Positions 33,776-42,385 of a stretch of DNA of 64,000 nt are shown here, piece by piece; position 1 is the stretch's first letter, and each line of letters begins with the position of its first letter. The DNA is from CBDCUW01 sp965222745. Its GTDB lineage: Bacteria > Planctomycetota > Planctomycetia > Pirellulales > Pirellulaceae. The notes under the pieces were generated by a model. It had not been told where the DNA came from. It made no database searches and saw only the letters and a list, made by a program, of their open reading frames with translations. The stretch is taken from assembly GCA_965222745.1 (NCBI GenBank), contig CBDCUW010000005.1:2418001-2482000 (forward strand), read 5' to 3'. A program made the position numbers and the translations under genes.

Positions 33776-34018
33776 TCAAAGTGATGGTTGATGGCTCGAT
33801 GTTGGAACGTCTCGCACCGGCGGCGGCAGATGCGGCATGAAGTGTTTCTGTTGTTGGTACTGCACCGCCCGCTCAATCACCTCGTCCATTGTCTCGGCGA
33901 CGACAATTCGGTCTCCCGACGTGAGCGTGATGAACGTATCGGGGCGACGTTCGACATACCGGATCAGCTCGGCATTGAGCACAAAGTGCTCACCGTCGAG
34001 TCGAGTCAGTTTGATCAT
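33776..34018 (-). CDS. flbD: Flagellar protein FlbD
   Basis: An 80-residue protein matching FlbD (YlzI in Bacillus): MIKLTRLDGEHFVLNAELIRYVERRPDTFITLTSGDRIVV and ETMDEVIERAVQYQQ. FlbD sits at the head of mot/fli operons in many bacteria; its molecular role is unclear. A TTG precedes the ATG in frame; the ATG at 34018 is taken as the start. A Pro/His-rich tail of about 18 residues is extra. It is the first gene of the minus-strand flagellar run. Confidence 0.9.
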   Translation of the reverse strand: MIKLTRLDGEHFVLNAELIRYVERRPDTFITLTSGDRIVVAETMDEVIERAVQYQQQKHFMPHLPPPVRDVPTSSHQPSL

Positions 34019-34221
34019 CAAAGAATGCCCCCGTCAGAGCCCGTCGTCGTTGCAGGAAGCGGTCTTCGGCAACGCCTGCTCAGTAGCAGCACACGCGGAA
34101 AACGCCAATGAAAACTAGATCACGGGAAAGCGACGAGAACCTGGTGATCCAAAAGAAACAAAATCGTCCGACCGCCAGATCGTTACGACCGACACAACCG
34201 GCATATTGCGATGGCCATGAT

Positions 34222-34284
34222 GTAGGCCGACTTGCCCCAAGTTGGCGATCCTGGAATTTGCCGACTTGGGACAAGTCGGCTTAC
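34222..34284. repeat. R2-type dispersed inverted repeat
   Basis: A 63-bp unit: GTAGGCCGACTTG then CCCCAAGTTGG, a shared spacer GCGATCCTGGA, and CCGACTTGGGACAAGTCGG ending in CTTAC. It overlaps the stop codon of the SGNH hydrolase (34281-34283). The first half resembles 39812-39843 nearly base for base. Confidence 0.75.
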
Positions 34285-35222
34285 TTTGATCGCGCTTCGA
34301 TCTGTTTCGCCAGGTCCATTGCCTCGTCGATCGCCTGTTGGATCGGCAATCCCGGTTTGACGCCCGGCCGCCGGTGCCCCACTTCACTGAGCCACGCGTC
34401 GTGCATCAGTTTTTGACGCTGCAACACAAGCCTCAGTAATTCCGGGTCCAGCTTCGCCGGCGCTTCGACCTGCCAGGCTGCCAGAATGGTCCGAGCCAAC
34501 ACTTCGTGACCTTCGTTGTTGACGTGCACCCCGTCGGGCGACATCGTGAAATCGGGTTCCTGGATTCGCTTGGCGGTGACGTATTCGGCGACCGGCGTGT
34601 GCAAGTCAATCACCATGTCCACTCGCGAACCCTGCTTCATCAACCAGGCCGAATATTTTTGGAGGACCTGGTCGTAGTCTTCGTAGATTTGGTTCCAGGA
34701 ATATTTCTCAGCCCCAGCGGGCAACAGCTTTCCTTTCTTTTTCAGCGGCAGCGCATCGAATGCCGGCGGCGTCATCAAAATCAGCTGCGCCCCGGTCGCT
34801 TGAACTTTCGTGATGATGTCGTCGATACCGCGGCGATAAGCGGCAAACCGCTGTGGATCAGGTGGATAGTAGATGCCGTCATTCATGCCGTAACAGGCGA
34901 CCACAACGTCCGGTTGCAACTTTTCAAGCGCCCGGCCAATCCGCTCGTGGACGTTCGGCCGCGGGAAGGGATGATCGGGTTCGGAAAGTCCGCTGCAGGT
35001 TTCGCTGGGCAGTCCCAAGTTGATCAATTCAGGAACATCGTTTTGGGTCATCCACAAGCTGGCCTCGATCAACGAGATGTAGTGGCCGGCGTGAGTGATA
35101 GAATCGCCCAAAAACAACACTCGCTTGGCGCGCAGCGGAAAAGTGGCTTCCGCCGATTCGGCCGCCGGCAAGCCATTTGCAAAGACAAGCAGAAAGCAAG
35201 TAGCAAAGAGCGTCGTTCTCAT
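34281..35222 (-). CDS. Secreted SGNH/GDSL hydrolase
   Basis: A 313-residue exported esterase or lipase-like protein. The signal peptide is MRTTLFATCFLLVFANGLPAA from ATG 35222; the longer upstream frame has no leader and is discarded. Block I is LFLGDSITHAG (nucleophile Ser), block II INLGLPSET, block III VVACYGMNDG, block V SPDGVHVNNEGH with the catalytic Asp/His. Such proteins deacylate carbohydrates or lipids; in planctomycetes they often accompany polysaccharide use. It follows the symporter gene on the same strand. Its stop codon lies inside an R2 repeat. Confidence 0.9.
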   Translation of the reverse strand: MRTTLFATCFLLVFANGLPAAESAEATFPLRAKRVLFLGDSITHAGHYISLIEASLWMTQNDVPELINLGLPSETCSGLSEPDHPFPRPNVHERIGRALEKLQPDVVVACYGMNDGIYYPPDPQRFAAYRRGIDDIITKVQATGAQLILMTPPAFDALPLKKKGKLLPAGAEKYSWNQIYEDYDQVLQKYSAWLMKQGSRVDMVIDLHTPVAEYVTAKRIQEPDFTMSPDGVHVNNEGHEVLARTILAAWQVEAPAKLDPELLRLVLQRQKLMHDAWLSEVGHRRPGVKPGLPIQQAIDEAMDLAKQIEARSK

Positions 35223-35290
35223 CAGATGTTTCCGTGGTTTGCAGTCGCATGAAGTGTTTTGCTTCTTTCCGCGGCAGGCGATCCTGCCGA

Positions 35291-37426
35291 TCAACTTCCG
35301 ATACTTGCCAGCCACATCAACAGTCCGATGATGACGACGCAGACGGCACACGCAGCGATAAACCCGATGACATCCTTGGCACTGGGCCAAACAAATTCCA
35401 GATCGCTGCCCGGAAAGACCTTTCGCGCCGCGACCGATTCCGGCGCGGCGTAGGCCGATTCGAGCGCCCGTCGATCGCTTTCGGGATCCGCCAGCACCGG
35501 CGTGTTCATTTTGGCGAAGTACTTGTCCAACGCTTCGGGACTTCCCCGCGGCGTGAGGTAGCTGAGCAGAATCATCACGATGAACGGCGTCAACAACCGG
35601 GGCGGCAACCGCAGCGTTTCAAGTGTCGCTTTGGACACACCGCTGAGGTCAGCACCGACGGCCCAGTAGAGCAGAAAGTCAAGCTTTAACGAGCCCTTGC
35701 CAACCTGATCGCCAACGATCCGTTGCTCAACAATCTCCACCCCCTCCTCGGTCCGTTGGTCGATGGTTTCATACTGCGTTTCGCCTCCACCTGCGGGCTC
35801 GACGCCGCCGCGCCAAAAAATCGCACTACCACCGCTTTTGATCGTCACGGTGATCGGCTGACCCAGCACTGCCTCGGGCGGTTCGGGGCCAAGTTCGTCG
35901 GCGGGAGTCGTTTCCTTGGCAACGATCCATGCCTGGCGACGCGCGACGTCGGCTTCCCTGGCATCGCGAGTGAAAGTTTTTGTCACCACGTGCGTGGTGG
36001 TCGACAGGGCAGGGTGCTTGCAAATTTCGGGAGCCAACCGCGGGATGGCGACCGGCAAGACAAAAAAGGCCAATGCGGAAAACAAAATCGTTCCCCAAAC
36101 CGCCGTCCGATTGGCTCGCCGCCAATACATGCCGATCCAAAAGGGTGCCGCGAAAAGAATCGTTAACTCCATCGCCATTTTGAACTGCTCGAACACATTG
36201 GCGTACACCAGCGCAAAGAACGTGGCACCGATGATGATCAGCAGTCCCGTCATGCGCCCCACCATCACGTACTGCTTCTCATCGGCATTCGGATTGATGT
36301 AGGGAGCATAGATGTTTCGGACAACCAGGGCCGAGGTGACAATCATGTAGGTGTCCGCCGAACTCATCATCGCAGCCAGCAGGCAAGCCAACATCAAGCC
36401 AACCAGGCCCAGGTTCAACGGTCCGAGAATTTCGCGCGCGGCGACTCCCCAAACTCGATCGGGATCGGTAGCGATCTCCGCATTGCCGGCCAGCAGCGCC
36501 AGGGCGATCAAAGCGGTCAGTGCCCAGCCGACAGTACAAAGCCGCTTTAAAAAATTTCCGACCACCAACCCGATACGGGCCTCGTCTTCCGTCTTTGCCG
36601 AACCACCGCCAGTGGCAATGAAGTGCGGCTGAACCACGATGCCGACCATCGCCAACAGCGATAACGAAATGATGTATTGCGGAGGAAACTCGCCACTGCT
36701 GGGCCCGGAAAACAGATGGAAGTAGTCTCCGGCAACCCGCTCGTGCATGATCCGAAAACCGTCCATCAACGTCTGCTGGCCTTCGTCACCATACTTCTTT
36801 GCGATCGCCCACAAACCGTAGGGAATCAACAACACCGAGAGCAAAATGATGAACAACCCTTGAATCAGGTCGGTCCAATAAGCCGCCGTCAGACCGCCCA
36901 GCACGCCGTAGACAATCACCACGCCTGCGATCGCCGGAATCAAAACGTACTTCAGTTCGACTTCCAGCCAGGGAACGGTTTCCACATCCATCAGCGGCAC
37001 GGCGAACTTGGCGATCGCCGAAAACATCGTCGACAGGTAAACCATGTAAAAGACGATCGCAAACAACGTGTAGGCCGCGCCAAGTGTCCGCGACTCGTAG
37101 CGTTCCACAAACCAGTCGCCCAAGGTCAGGTGCCGCATTCGCCGATACCAGACGGCGGTGATCCAGTAGATCGGGGTCACGAACAGCCACATCAGCGCTG
37201 ACCAGACCCCGCTCAAACCGCTGGTCCAACCCGTTCGGCCAACCTGCACCGGCTCGTGAGCCCCCGTGCCGGCACCAAAGGCGGCAAACGTCTGCAACAG
37301 TTTTCCGAAACCGCGGCCGCCCATGAAATAGTCTTCCTGGTCACGCACGCGGCGCATCGCCCAGAGGCCGATGGCGATCATCACGACGAAATAGGTGATC
37401 AGCACTCCGTAATCTATCGATGCCAT
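35291..37426 (-). CDS. Sodium:solute symporter family (SSS) transporter
   Basis: A 711-residue inner-membrane carrier with about thirteen to fourteen hydrophobic segments. SSS features: DYFMGGRGFGKLLQTFAAFGAGTGAHEP near residues 31-60, GVLGGLTAAYWTDLIQGLFI near 178-197, and LACLLAAMMSSADTYMIVTSALVVRNIY near 330-357 with the sodium-site Ser/Ser. An unusual soluble insertion of about 150 residues (near 470-620) contains ITVTIKSGGSAIFWRGGVEP; other planctomycete SSS proteins also carry extra C-terminal material. It lies 68 bp upstream of the SGNH hydrolase gene. Substrate unknown; sugars and carboxylates are common for the family. Confidence 0.9.
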   Translation of the reverse strand: MASIDYGVLITYFVVMIAIGLWAMRRVRDQEDYFMGGRGFGKLLQTFAAFGAGTGAHEPVQVGRTGWTSGLSGVWSALMWLFVTPIYWITAVWYRRMRHLTLGDWFVERYESRTLGAAYTLFAIVFYMVYLSTMFSAIAKFAVPLMDVETVPWLEVELKYVLIPAIAGVVIVYGVLGGLTAAYWTDLIQGLFIILLSVLLIPYGLWAIAKKYGDEGQQTLMDGFRIMHERVAGDYFHLFSGPSSGEFPPQYIISLSLLAMVGIVVQPHFIATGGGSAKTEDEARIGLVVGNFLKRLCTVGWALTALIALALLAGNAEIATDPDRVWGVAAREILGPLNLGLVGLMLACLLAAMMSSADTYMIVTSALVVRNIYAPYINPNADEKQYVMVGRMTGLLIIIGATFFALVYANVFEQFKMAMELTILFAAPFWIGMYWRRANRTAVWGTILFSALAFFVLPVAIPRLAPEICKHPALSTTTHVVTKTFTRDAREADVARRQAWIVAKETTPADELGPEPPEAVLGQPITVTIKSGGSAIFWRGGVEPAGGGETQYETIDQRTEEGVEIVEQRIVGDQVGKGSLKLDFLLYWAVGADLSGVSKATLETLRLPPRLLTPFIVMILLSYLTPRGSPEALDKYFAKMNTPVLADPESDRRALESAYAAPESVAARKVFPGSDLEFVWPSAKDVIGFIAACAVCVVIIGLLMWLASIGS

Positions 37427-37489
37427 GGGGCGGGACCCTGAATGAAGTTGGCTTGGCGGGGGATGGAAGTGGTGGGTGGTTTTTTCAAC

Positions 37490-37547
37490 GTCGGCCAGCT
37501 CGGAGAACTGGCTCGTACACCGAAGCGATTTCGGTGAAATTGCCGAC
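37490..37547. repeat. R1 hairpin-repeat variant
   Basis: GTCGGC, hairpin GCCAGCTC-GGA-GAACTGGC (one G-U pair), a linker, then hairpin GCGATTTC-GGT-GAAATTGC and closing GCCGAC. Both hairpins are diverged copies of the R1 element. Confidence 0.7.
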
Positions 37548-37594
37548 GGTGGCGCATCTGGCAGGACCCACAGGGTAACCGAATTCGCCGACTT

Positions 37595-37757
37595 AGGAAT
37601 TGTTCGGAAATAACTTCGTCATTTGACAACACTCTCCCTCCGGGAGGGTTTGCCCACCATGCCCTCCCCGGCCGCTACCGCGTCCGACCCTCCCGGAGGG
37701 AGAGTGATTTTGCACGTGGCGTCATTCAAACAACGAAGTTGTTCCCGAACAATTCCT
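37595..37757. repeat. Foldback (MITE-like) element, 163 bp
   Basis: Outer arms 37595-37619 and 37733-37757 pair with 23 of 25 matches (AGGAATTGTTCGG...). Inner arms 37630-37649 and 37687-37706 are a perfect 20-bp inverted repeat (CACTCTCCCTCCGGGAGGGT). It contains no ORF and lies between the symporter and ABC exporter genes. It resembles a non-autonomous transposable element or an extensive RNA hairpin. With the R1 variant it occupies most of the 37427-37835 gap. Confidence 0.8.
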
Positions 37758-37835
37758 TGGTGACAAGTCGGCCTGCGAGGGTGAATTCACAGGCGGTCGG
37801 TTGTCCAAGTGGCGGCGGCGCACTACCAATACTTC

Positions 37836-39773
37836 ATGACAACCCATTCCAGCCGCCGACGTTTTTCCGAGTATCGCCAACGGGTTCGCGAGCGAAATGC
37901 CAAGGGGGAAATCCCGCCTCCGCATGGCCGCGGCGACCGAAACCCCAAGAAACTGGGCGATCGCGACCGGAGTTTCTGGGAACTGTTTCGAGAGTTCCTG
38001 CGGCTGATTTCGGGGCATCGCAGCACGATTGTCGTCGCGCTGTCGCTTCTAACCGTCGGCATCGGGCTTCGCTTGATCCCGCCGGTGGGAACCAAGCTAG
38101 CGATCGATTCGGCGCTGACCGACCCGCCGAAACCGATCCCCGATTGGCTGCAAGTGGTGCCCTTGCCAGAAAGCCCAATGGCCCTGCTGTGGGCGATCGC
38201 GGCGGTAGTGATTGTGGTCACGATGTTGGCAACCGTGATTCATCTGAGCAGTCGATGGATGGCCACCAAGGCGGTCAACCAAACTCAAGTGTCGATTCGC
38301 CGCAGAGTGTTCGAACACGCGATCAAGATGCCGCTACACAACGTGCATGACATGAAAAGTGGCGGCGCGGCAAGCCTGATTCGCGAGGATGCCGGCGGCG
38401 TGGCCGAGCTGATTTTCAGCATGCTGTACAACCCTTGGCGAGCCATCGTTCAGTTTGTGGGAAGCCTGATCATCCTGATGGTGGTCGATTGGAAACTGAT
38501 GGTCGGCGGACTGCTGCTGTTGCCGGTCGTCTGGGTGACCCATCGCACTTGGATCAATCGCATTCGGCCGCTGTATCGCGACATCCGAAAGCAACGGCAA
38601 AAGATTGACGGCAACGCGACGGAGACTTTTGGCGGCATCCGAGTCGTTCGCACCTTTTCGCGGGGCCGCAGCGAGTCGACGCGATTTGTTCGCGAGGGCG
38701 ATTTTTTGGTTCGCCAACAACTGTTCACCTGGTGGTGGACGCGGATCATCGAAACGGTCTGGGAAGTTGTCATTCCGCTCGCTTCGACCGGTTTGCTGCT
38801 CTACGGCGGTTATCAAATCATCGGCGGCGAACTGACTCTTGGCGACCTGATGATGTTCCTGGTTTACTTGACAATGTTGCTGGATCCGCTGGCCACCATC
38901 GCCGCCAGCGCCGTCGGCTTTCAAAACAATCTCGCCGGCCTGGACCGCGTGTTGGATGTGTTGGAAATCGAAGAGGAATTGCCGAGCAACGAAAACGCGT
39001 TGTCGCTGAATCGATCGTCAGTGGAGGGCGCCATCACCATCGCAGGCGTTTCGTTTTCCTACCCAGGCTGCGAAGCAGTGGTCCTGGACAACATCTCTTT
39101 GGAGGTGGCAGCTGGCGAAACAGTGGCACTGGTCGGACGCAGCGGCGCGGGCAAGACGACGATGACCAACTTGATCGCCCGCTTCTACGATCCCGGTTCA
39201 GGATCGATTGCGTTGGATGGCCGAGACCTGCGCGATATCAACCTGGAAAGTTACCGGCTGCTGCTGGGAATCGTGGAACAGGATGTGTTTCTGTTCGACG
39301 GCACGATCCGAGACAACATTGCTTATGCCCACCGCCGCGCCACCGACGAAGCAGTCGTGCGGGCGGCCGAAGCCGCCGCGGCCGACGAATTCATCCGTCG
39401 CCTGCCCGATGGTTACGATTCGTTGATCGGCGAACGAGGTGTCAAACTGTCGGGCGGACAACGGCAACGAATTGCGATTGCCAGAGCGATCCTGGCCAAT
39501 CCTCGCATCCTGATTCTGGACGAAGCAACCAGCAACTTGGACAGCGAAAGCGAGCGGTTGATCCAACACAGTCTTGCCGATCTGCTGCAGGACCGAACCG
39601 CTTTTGTGATCGCCCATCGCCTGAGCACCATTGCCGGCGCCGACAAAATCGTCGTGTTGGACGAAGGACGCGTGATCGAAGTCGGCACGCACCAACAATT
39701 GCTGCAAGCAGGCGGCGTTTACCGCGACATGGTTCACCTGCAGATGAACGATTCGGTGGCCGCACCCAGGTAA
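37836..39773 (+). CDS. ABC exporter, fused membrane and ATPase domains (MsbA-like)
   Basis: A 645-residue half-transporter. A basic N-terminus is followed by six membrane helices (near 60-375) and a nucleotide-binding domain (near 410-640): Walker A VGRSGAGKTT, Q-loop IVEQDVFLFDG, signature KLSGGQRQRIAIARA, Walker B ILILDEATSNLD, switch His in FVIAHRLST. It should act as a homodimer exporting lipid, lipopolysaccharide core or peptide. An upstream in-frame start at 37809 is possible; ATG 37836 is chosen. It stands alone between repeats. Confidence 0.93.
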   Translation: MTTHSSRRRFSEYRQRVRERNAKGEIPPPHGRGDRNPKKLGDRDRSFWELFREFLRLISGHRSTIVVALSLLTVGIGLRLIPPVGTKLAIDSALTDPPKPIPDWLQVVPLPESPMALLWAIAAVVIVVTMLATVIHLSSRWMATKAVNQTQVSIRRRVFEHAIKMPLHNVHDMKSGGAASLIREDAGGVAELIFSMLYNPWRAIVQFVGSLIILMVVDWKLMVGGLLLLPVVWVTHRTWINRIRPLYRDIRKQRQKIDGNATETFGGIRVVRTFSRGRSESTRFVREGDFLVRQQLFTWWWTRIIETVWEVVIPLASTGLLLYGGYQIIGGELTLGDLMMFLVYLTMLLDPLATIAASAVGFQNNLAGLDRVLDVLEIEEELPSNENALSLNRSSVEGAITIAGVSFSYPGCEAVVLDNISLEVAAGETVALVGRSGAGKTTMTNLIARFYDPGSGSIALDGRDLRDINLESYRLLLGIVEQDVFLFDGTIRDNIAYAHRRATDEAVVRAAEAAAADEFIRRLPDGYDSLIGERGVKLSGGQRQRIAIARAILANPRILILDEATSNLDSESERLIQHSLADLLQDRTAFVIAHRLSTIAGADKIVVLDEGRVIEVGTHQQLLQAGGVYRDMVHLQMNDSVAAPR

Positions 39774-39811
39774 GAGACCTACGCGATCGGCTTGGGGCGC
39801 GTTATACAGTC

Positions 39812-39900
39812 GTAGGCCGACTTGTCCCCAGTCGGCGATCCTGGATATCGGGATCCCAAAATACCACGGTGGCGCGCCGACGAGGGACACGTCGGCCTAC
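39812..39900. repeat. R2-type dispersed inverted repeat
   Basis: Begins GTAGGCCGACTTGTCCCCAG and ends GTCGGCCTAC, an outer inverted repeat of about 10 bp; the spacer has GGCGATCCTGGA as at 34222. It lies just upstream of the PQQ-propeller gene and ends 11 bp before its ATG, so it is in the transcript leader or promoter. Confidence 0.75.
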
Positions 39901-39911
39901 GAGAACAGGTT

Positions 39912-41192
39912 ATGAAACGCATTCGATCTTTGTTGCTGGCAATTTTGTTGTTTCCTGCTTGGGTGATGGCGGACGACACCGATTGGCCTCAGTGGCGCGG
40001 CCCCCACCGCGACGGTCACGCTGCCGCCCAACCACTGCTGACCCAGTGGCCCGACGGCGGCCCCGGTTTGAAATGGACTTTCCAAAATGCCGGTCGCGGA
40101 TATTCTTCCGTTTCGGTTGTCGGCGGCAAGCTTTACACGATGGGCGCTCGTGACGGCGATTGCAGCGTCCTTTGCCTCGACGCAAAAAACGGCAACTTGA
40201 TTTGGGAAACGCGGATCTCTCGCGCCGGCACAGGCGATGATTACCTGGGTGGCTGGGGACTCGGACCGCGCAGCACGCCCACCGTCGACGGCGATCAGAT
40301 CTTCGCCCTCAGCGACGTTGGCGTTTTGGCATGCTTGAACCAACAAGGCGATGTGGACTGGTCGGTTGACCTGGTCGCCAAACATGGCGGCGGGATACCG
40401 AAGTGGGGTTACAGCGAATCGCCGCTGGTCGATGGCGATCGCGTGGTCGTCACACCGGGTGGAACGAACTTCATGATCGCGGTCGATCGCAACAGCGGCG
40501 AAAAAGTTTGGGGCAGCCAGGATGCTTCACCGGTAGCCGAGTACGTTTCGGTGATGAAAGGCAAAGTCGGATCGATCGATTACTACGTCACCGCCAGCAA
40601 ACCGGGGTTGTTTGCGTTCGATGCATCCAGCGGCAAGCAGCTCTTTCGCGACACGGCGACCGGCAACGGTACCGCCGTCATTCCCACGCCTATTTTGTCG
40701 GGTGACTTTCTTTATCACACCAGCGACTACGGAGCAGGCAATACGCTGTTGAAACTGTCCCAAACGGGCACCGGCAAAGTCCAAGCCGAATCGGTGTACG
40801 CTTTGCAAGGCAAAACGATGCTGAATCACCACGGTGGCGTCGTGCTAGTGGACGGCGTGATCTATGGATTCAGCAAAATGAACGGCGGCGTTTGGATGGC
40901 CCAAGATCTGGACACGGGCGATTTGCTTTGGGAACAAAAAATCGGCCGCAATCGCAGTGGTTCGATTTGTTACGCCGACGGGCACTTGTACTGCTACAAC
41001 GACAAAGACGGCAGCGTTTATCTGGCCAAAGCGACCCCCGACGGCTGGACCCAACGCGGCAGTCTGACATTGCCCAAGCAAACCGAATTGCCGCGCGATC
41101 GCGGCGCGATTTGGGCACACCCGGTCGTTGCCGGTCAAACGTTGATCATCCGAGATCAAGACTTGGTCTACGCGTACGATATTGCGAGGTAA
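39912..41192 (+). CDS. Secreted PQQ-binding-like beta-propeller protein
   Basis: A 426-residue exported protein with signal peptide MKRIRSLLLAILLFPAWVMA. The mature start DWPQWRGPHRDGHA is the hallmark of the planctomycete PQQ-like repeat family. Propeller blades repeat A-x-D-x2-S/N-G-K/D-x2-W/F (GNLIWETRI, SGEKVWGSQ, TGDLLWEQKI). Despite the name most members are not shown to bind PQQ, and the quinoprotein metal site is not evident. Start ATG 39912 is chosen because it begins the leader; a longer in-frame stretch upstream falls in an R2 repeat. Probably a periplasmic or outer-membrane scaffold. Confidence 0.88.
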   Translation: MKRIRSLLLAILLFPAWVMADDTDWPQWRGPHRDGHAAAQPLLTQWPDGGPGLKWTFQNAGRGYSSVSVVGGKLYTMGARDGDCSVLCLDAKNGNLIWETRISRAGTGDDYLGGWGLGPRSTPTVDGDQIFALSDVGVLACLNQQGDVDWSVDLVAKHGGGIPKWGYSESPLVDGDRVVVTPGGTNFMIAVDRNSGEKVWGSQDASPVAEYVSVMKGKVGSIDYYVTASKPGLFAFDASSGKQLFRDTATGNGTAVIPTPILSGDFLYHTSDYGAGNTLLKLSQTGTGKVQAESVYALQGKTMLNHHGGVVLVDGVIYGFSKMNGGVWMAQDLDTGDLLWEQKIGRNRSGSICYADGHLYCYNDKDGSVYLAKATPDGWTQRGSLTLPKQTELPRDRGAIWAHPVVAGQTLIIRDQDLVYAYDIAR

Positions 41193-41232
41193 TCGTAGCC
41201 CAGTTGTCCGTGCCTGGGTTGTGTATGCGAAA

Positions 41233-41254
41233 CGAGTTCGGAGAACTCGCCGAC
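41233..41254. repeat. R1 half-unit
   Basis: Hairpin CGAGTTC-GGA-GAACTCG followed by CCGAC. The stem bases differ from CCAGTTC/GAACTGG on both arms, keeping pairing. It lies between the convergent PQQ-propeller and cyclase-repeat genes. Confidence 0.75.
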
Positions 41255-41258
41255 GGTC

Positions 41259-42305
41259 TTACCTTTGGTAGATCGGCAGGTAACCTCGATCCAGCTGCAT
41301 CATGATCAGGTTGCACGACGTGACGTAAACGGGATGGATCTGTCCTTCCCAGTATCCGTCGGGGCGTTGTTGGCTGACGATCCGATCATACAACCGGTTT
41401 CGGAACGGTTTCCACAATTCGTCACCCTGCCGATAGACAACCTGGCTGTAGTACAAGTACGTGTAGTGCCAGTGGCCAAACGCGCGAGTTCCGTCGCTGA
41501 TGTCGTGAAGCGACTCTTTGGCATACTTCAACATGTCGGGAACATGGTCGCTGTCGTAGTCACCAGCGTTGTAAAGCGCGGCCAAAGCGGCGGCGGTGAT
41601 GGCGGGCCGACTACTTCCTTTCTGCCGACTGCTGTAACTGATCCCGCCGTCCGGGTTCTTGCAATCGTAGATGTATTCCTTGGCACTTTCGATCACTTCC
41701 GCACTGACGGGGATACCGGCGTTGCGACAACCGCGAAGCCCCTGCACCTGTGTGATCGTCGTGGAACCTTCATCGAAGTCGTCTCCTTCTCGGGCCGACA
41801 CGTAACCCCAGCCTCCGGCGGCCGTCTGGGCGTTGCCGCTGAACTCGACCGCCTTGGTCAATACCTCGACCAATTCTTCGCGGCGGTCCAGCAACCCTTC
41901 CTCGCCCAAGACCTGGGAAAGAAACAGCATCGAAAAGCCGTGGCCGTAGGTGTACCTGGAATCGGTGTGGGGATCGCCAATCAATCCGTTGTCACGACTC
42001 TTGCTGATCAAGTAGTCGCAGGCTCGGCCGATCTCGCGCGCATACGGTCCTTGCGTGGTTGTGCTGCCACTGGCGATCAACGCCGTTCCTGCCAAAGCGG
42101 CCATCGCGGTCGGATAAGCCTGCGTGTTCCACTGACCGCGTGACGACTGCGTCTTGGCAATCCAATCGAGTCCTTTGCTGATCGTTTCATCCCAACGAGG
42201 ATCGCGATCGGCCTGGGCAGCTTGGGCGCCGGTCCCGGCCGCGCCAGCAACGGTCAAAATCGCTGCCTGTCGAATCCAGTCGCGCCGTGATGATCGAATG
42301 GTCAT
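41259..42305 (-). CDS. Tat-exported prenyltransferase/squalene-oxidase repeat protein
   Basis: A 348-residue protein with a twin-arginine leader (SSRRDWIRQAAILTVAGAAGTGAQA), so it is probably folded before export. The body is an alpha/alpha toroid built of squalene-cyclase or prenyltransferase-type repeats: GLDWIAKTQSSRGQWN, GGWGYVSAREG, NPDGGISYSSRQK and QRPDGYWEGQIHPVYVTS. The cyclase catalytic motif DXDD and the prenyltransferase zinc ligands are not recognised, so enzymatic activity is doubtful. The family is common in planctomycetes as a secreted protein of unknown role. Convergent with the PQQ-propeller gene. Confidence 0.85.
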   Translation of the reverse strand: MTIRSSRRDWIRQAAILTVAGAAGTGAQAAQADRDPRWDETISKGLDWIAKTQSSRGQWNTQAYPTAMAALAGTALIASGSTTTQGPYAREIGRACDYLISKSRDNGLIGDPHTDSRYTYGHGFSMLFLSQVLGEEGLLDRREELVEVLTKAVEFSGNAQTAAGGWGYVSAREGDDFDEGSTTITQVQGLRGCRNAGIPVSAEVIESAKEYIYDCKNPDGGISYSSRQKGSSRPAITAAALAALYNAGDYDSDHVPDMLKYAKESLHDISDGTRAFGHWHYTYLYYSQVVYRQGDELWKPFRNRLYDRIVSQQRPDGYWEGQIHPVYVTSCNLIMMQLDRGYLPIYQR

Positions 42306-42385
42306 GAAGCCACCTTTTTAGATTGGTTGATTTCGACGCCAAGTCGATTCATTCTAGCAGGCGTGGCCGCTGCGGCGAACTTCAA

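Noticed and set aside
38732..40153. 473-codon plus-strand frame over the ABC exporter gene
   Set aside because: It is an out-of-frame shadow, rich in Arg/Gly/Ser, with no domain; the exporter frame holds all ABC motifs.
42306..42385. Possible small gene between cyclase-repeat protein and mutM
   Set aside because: Too short, no start or similarity; plain intergenic DNA.
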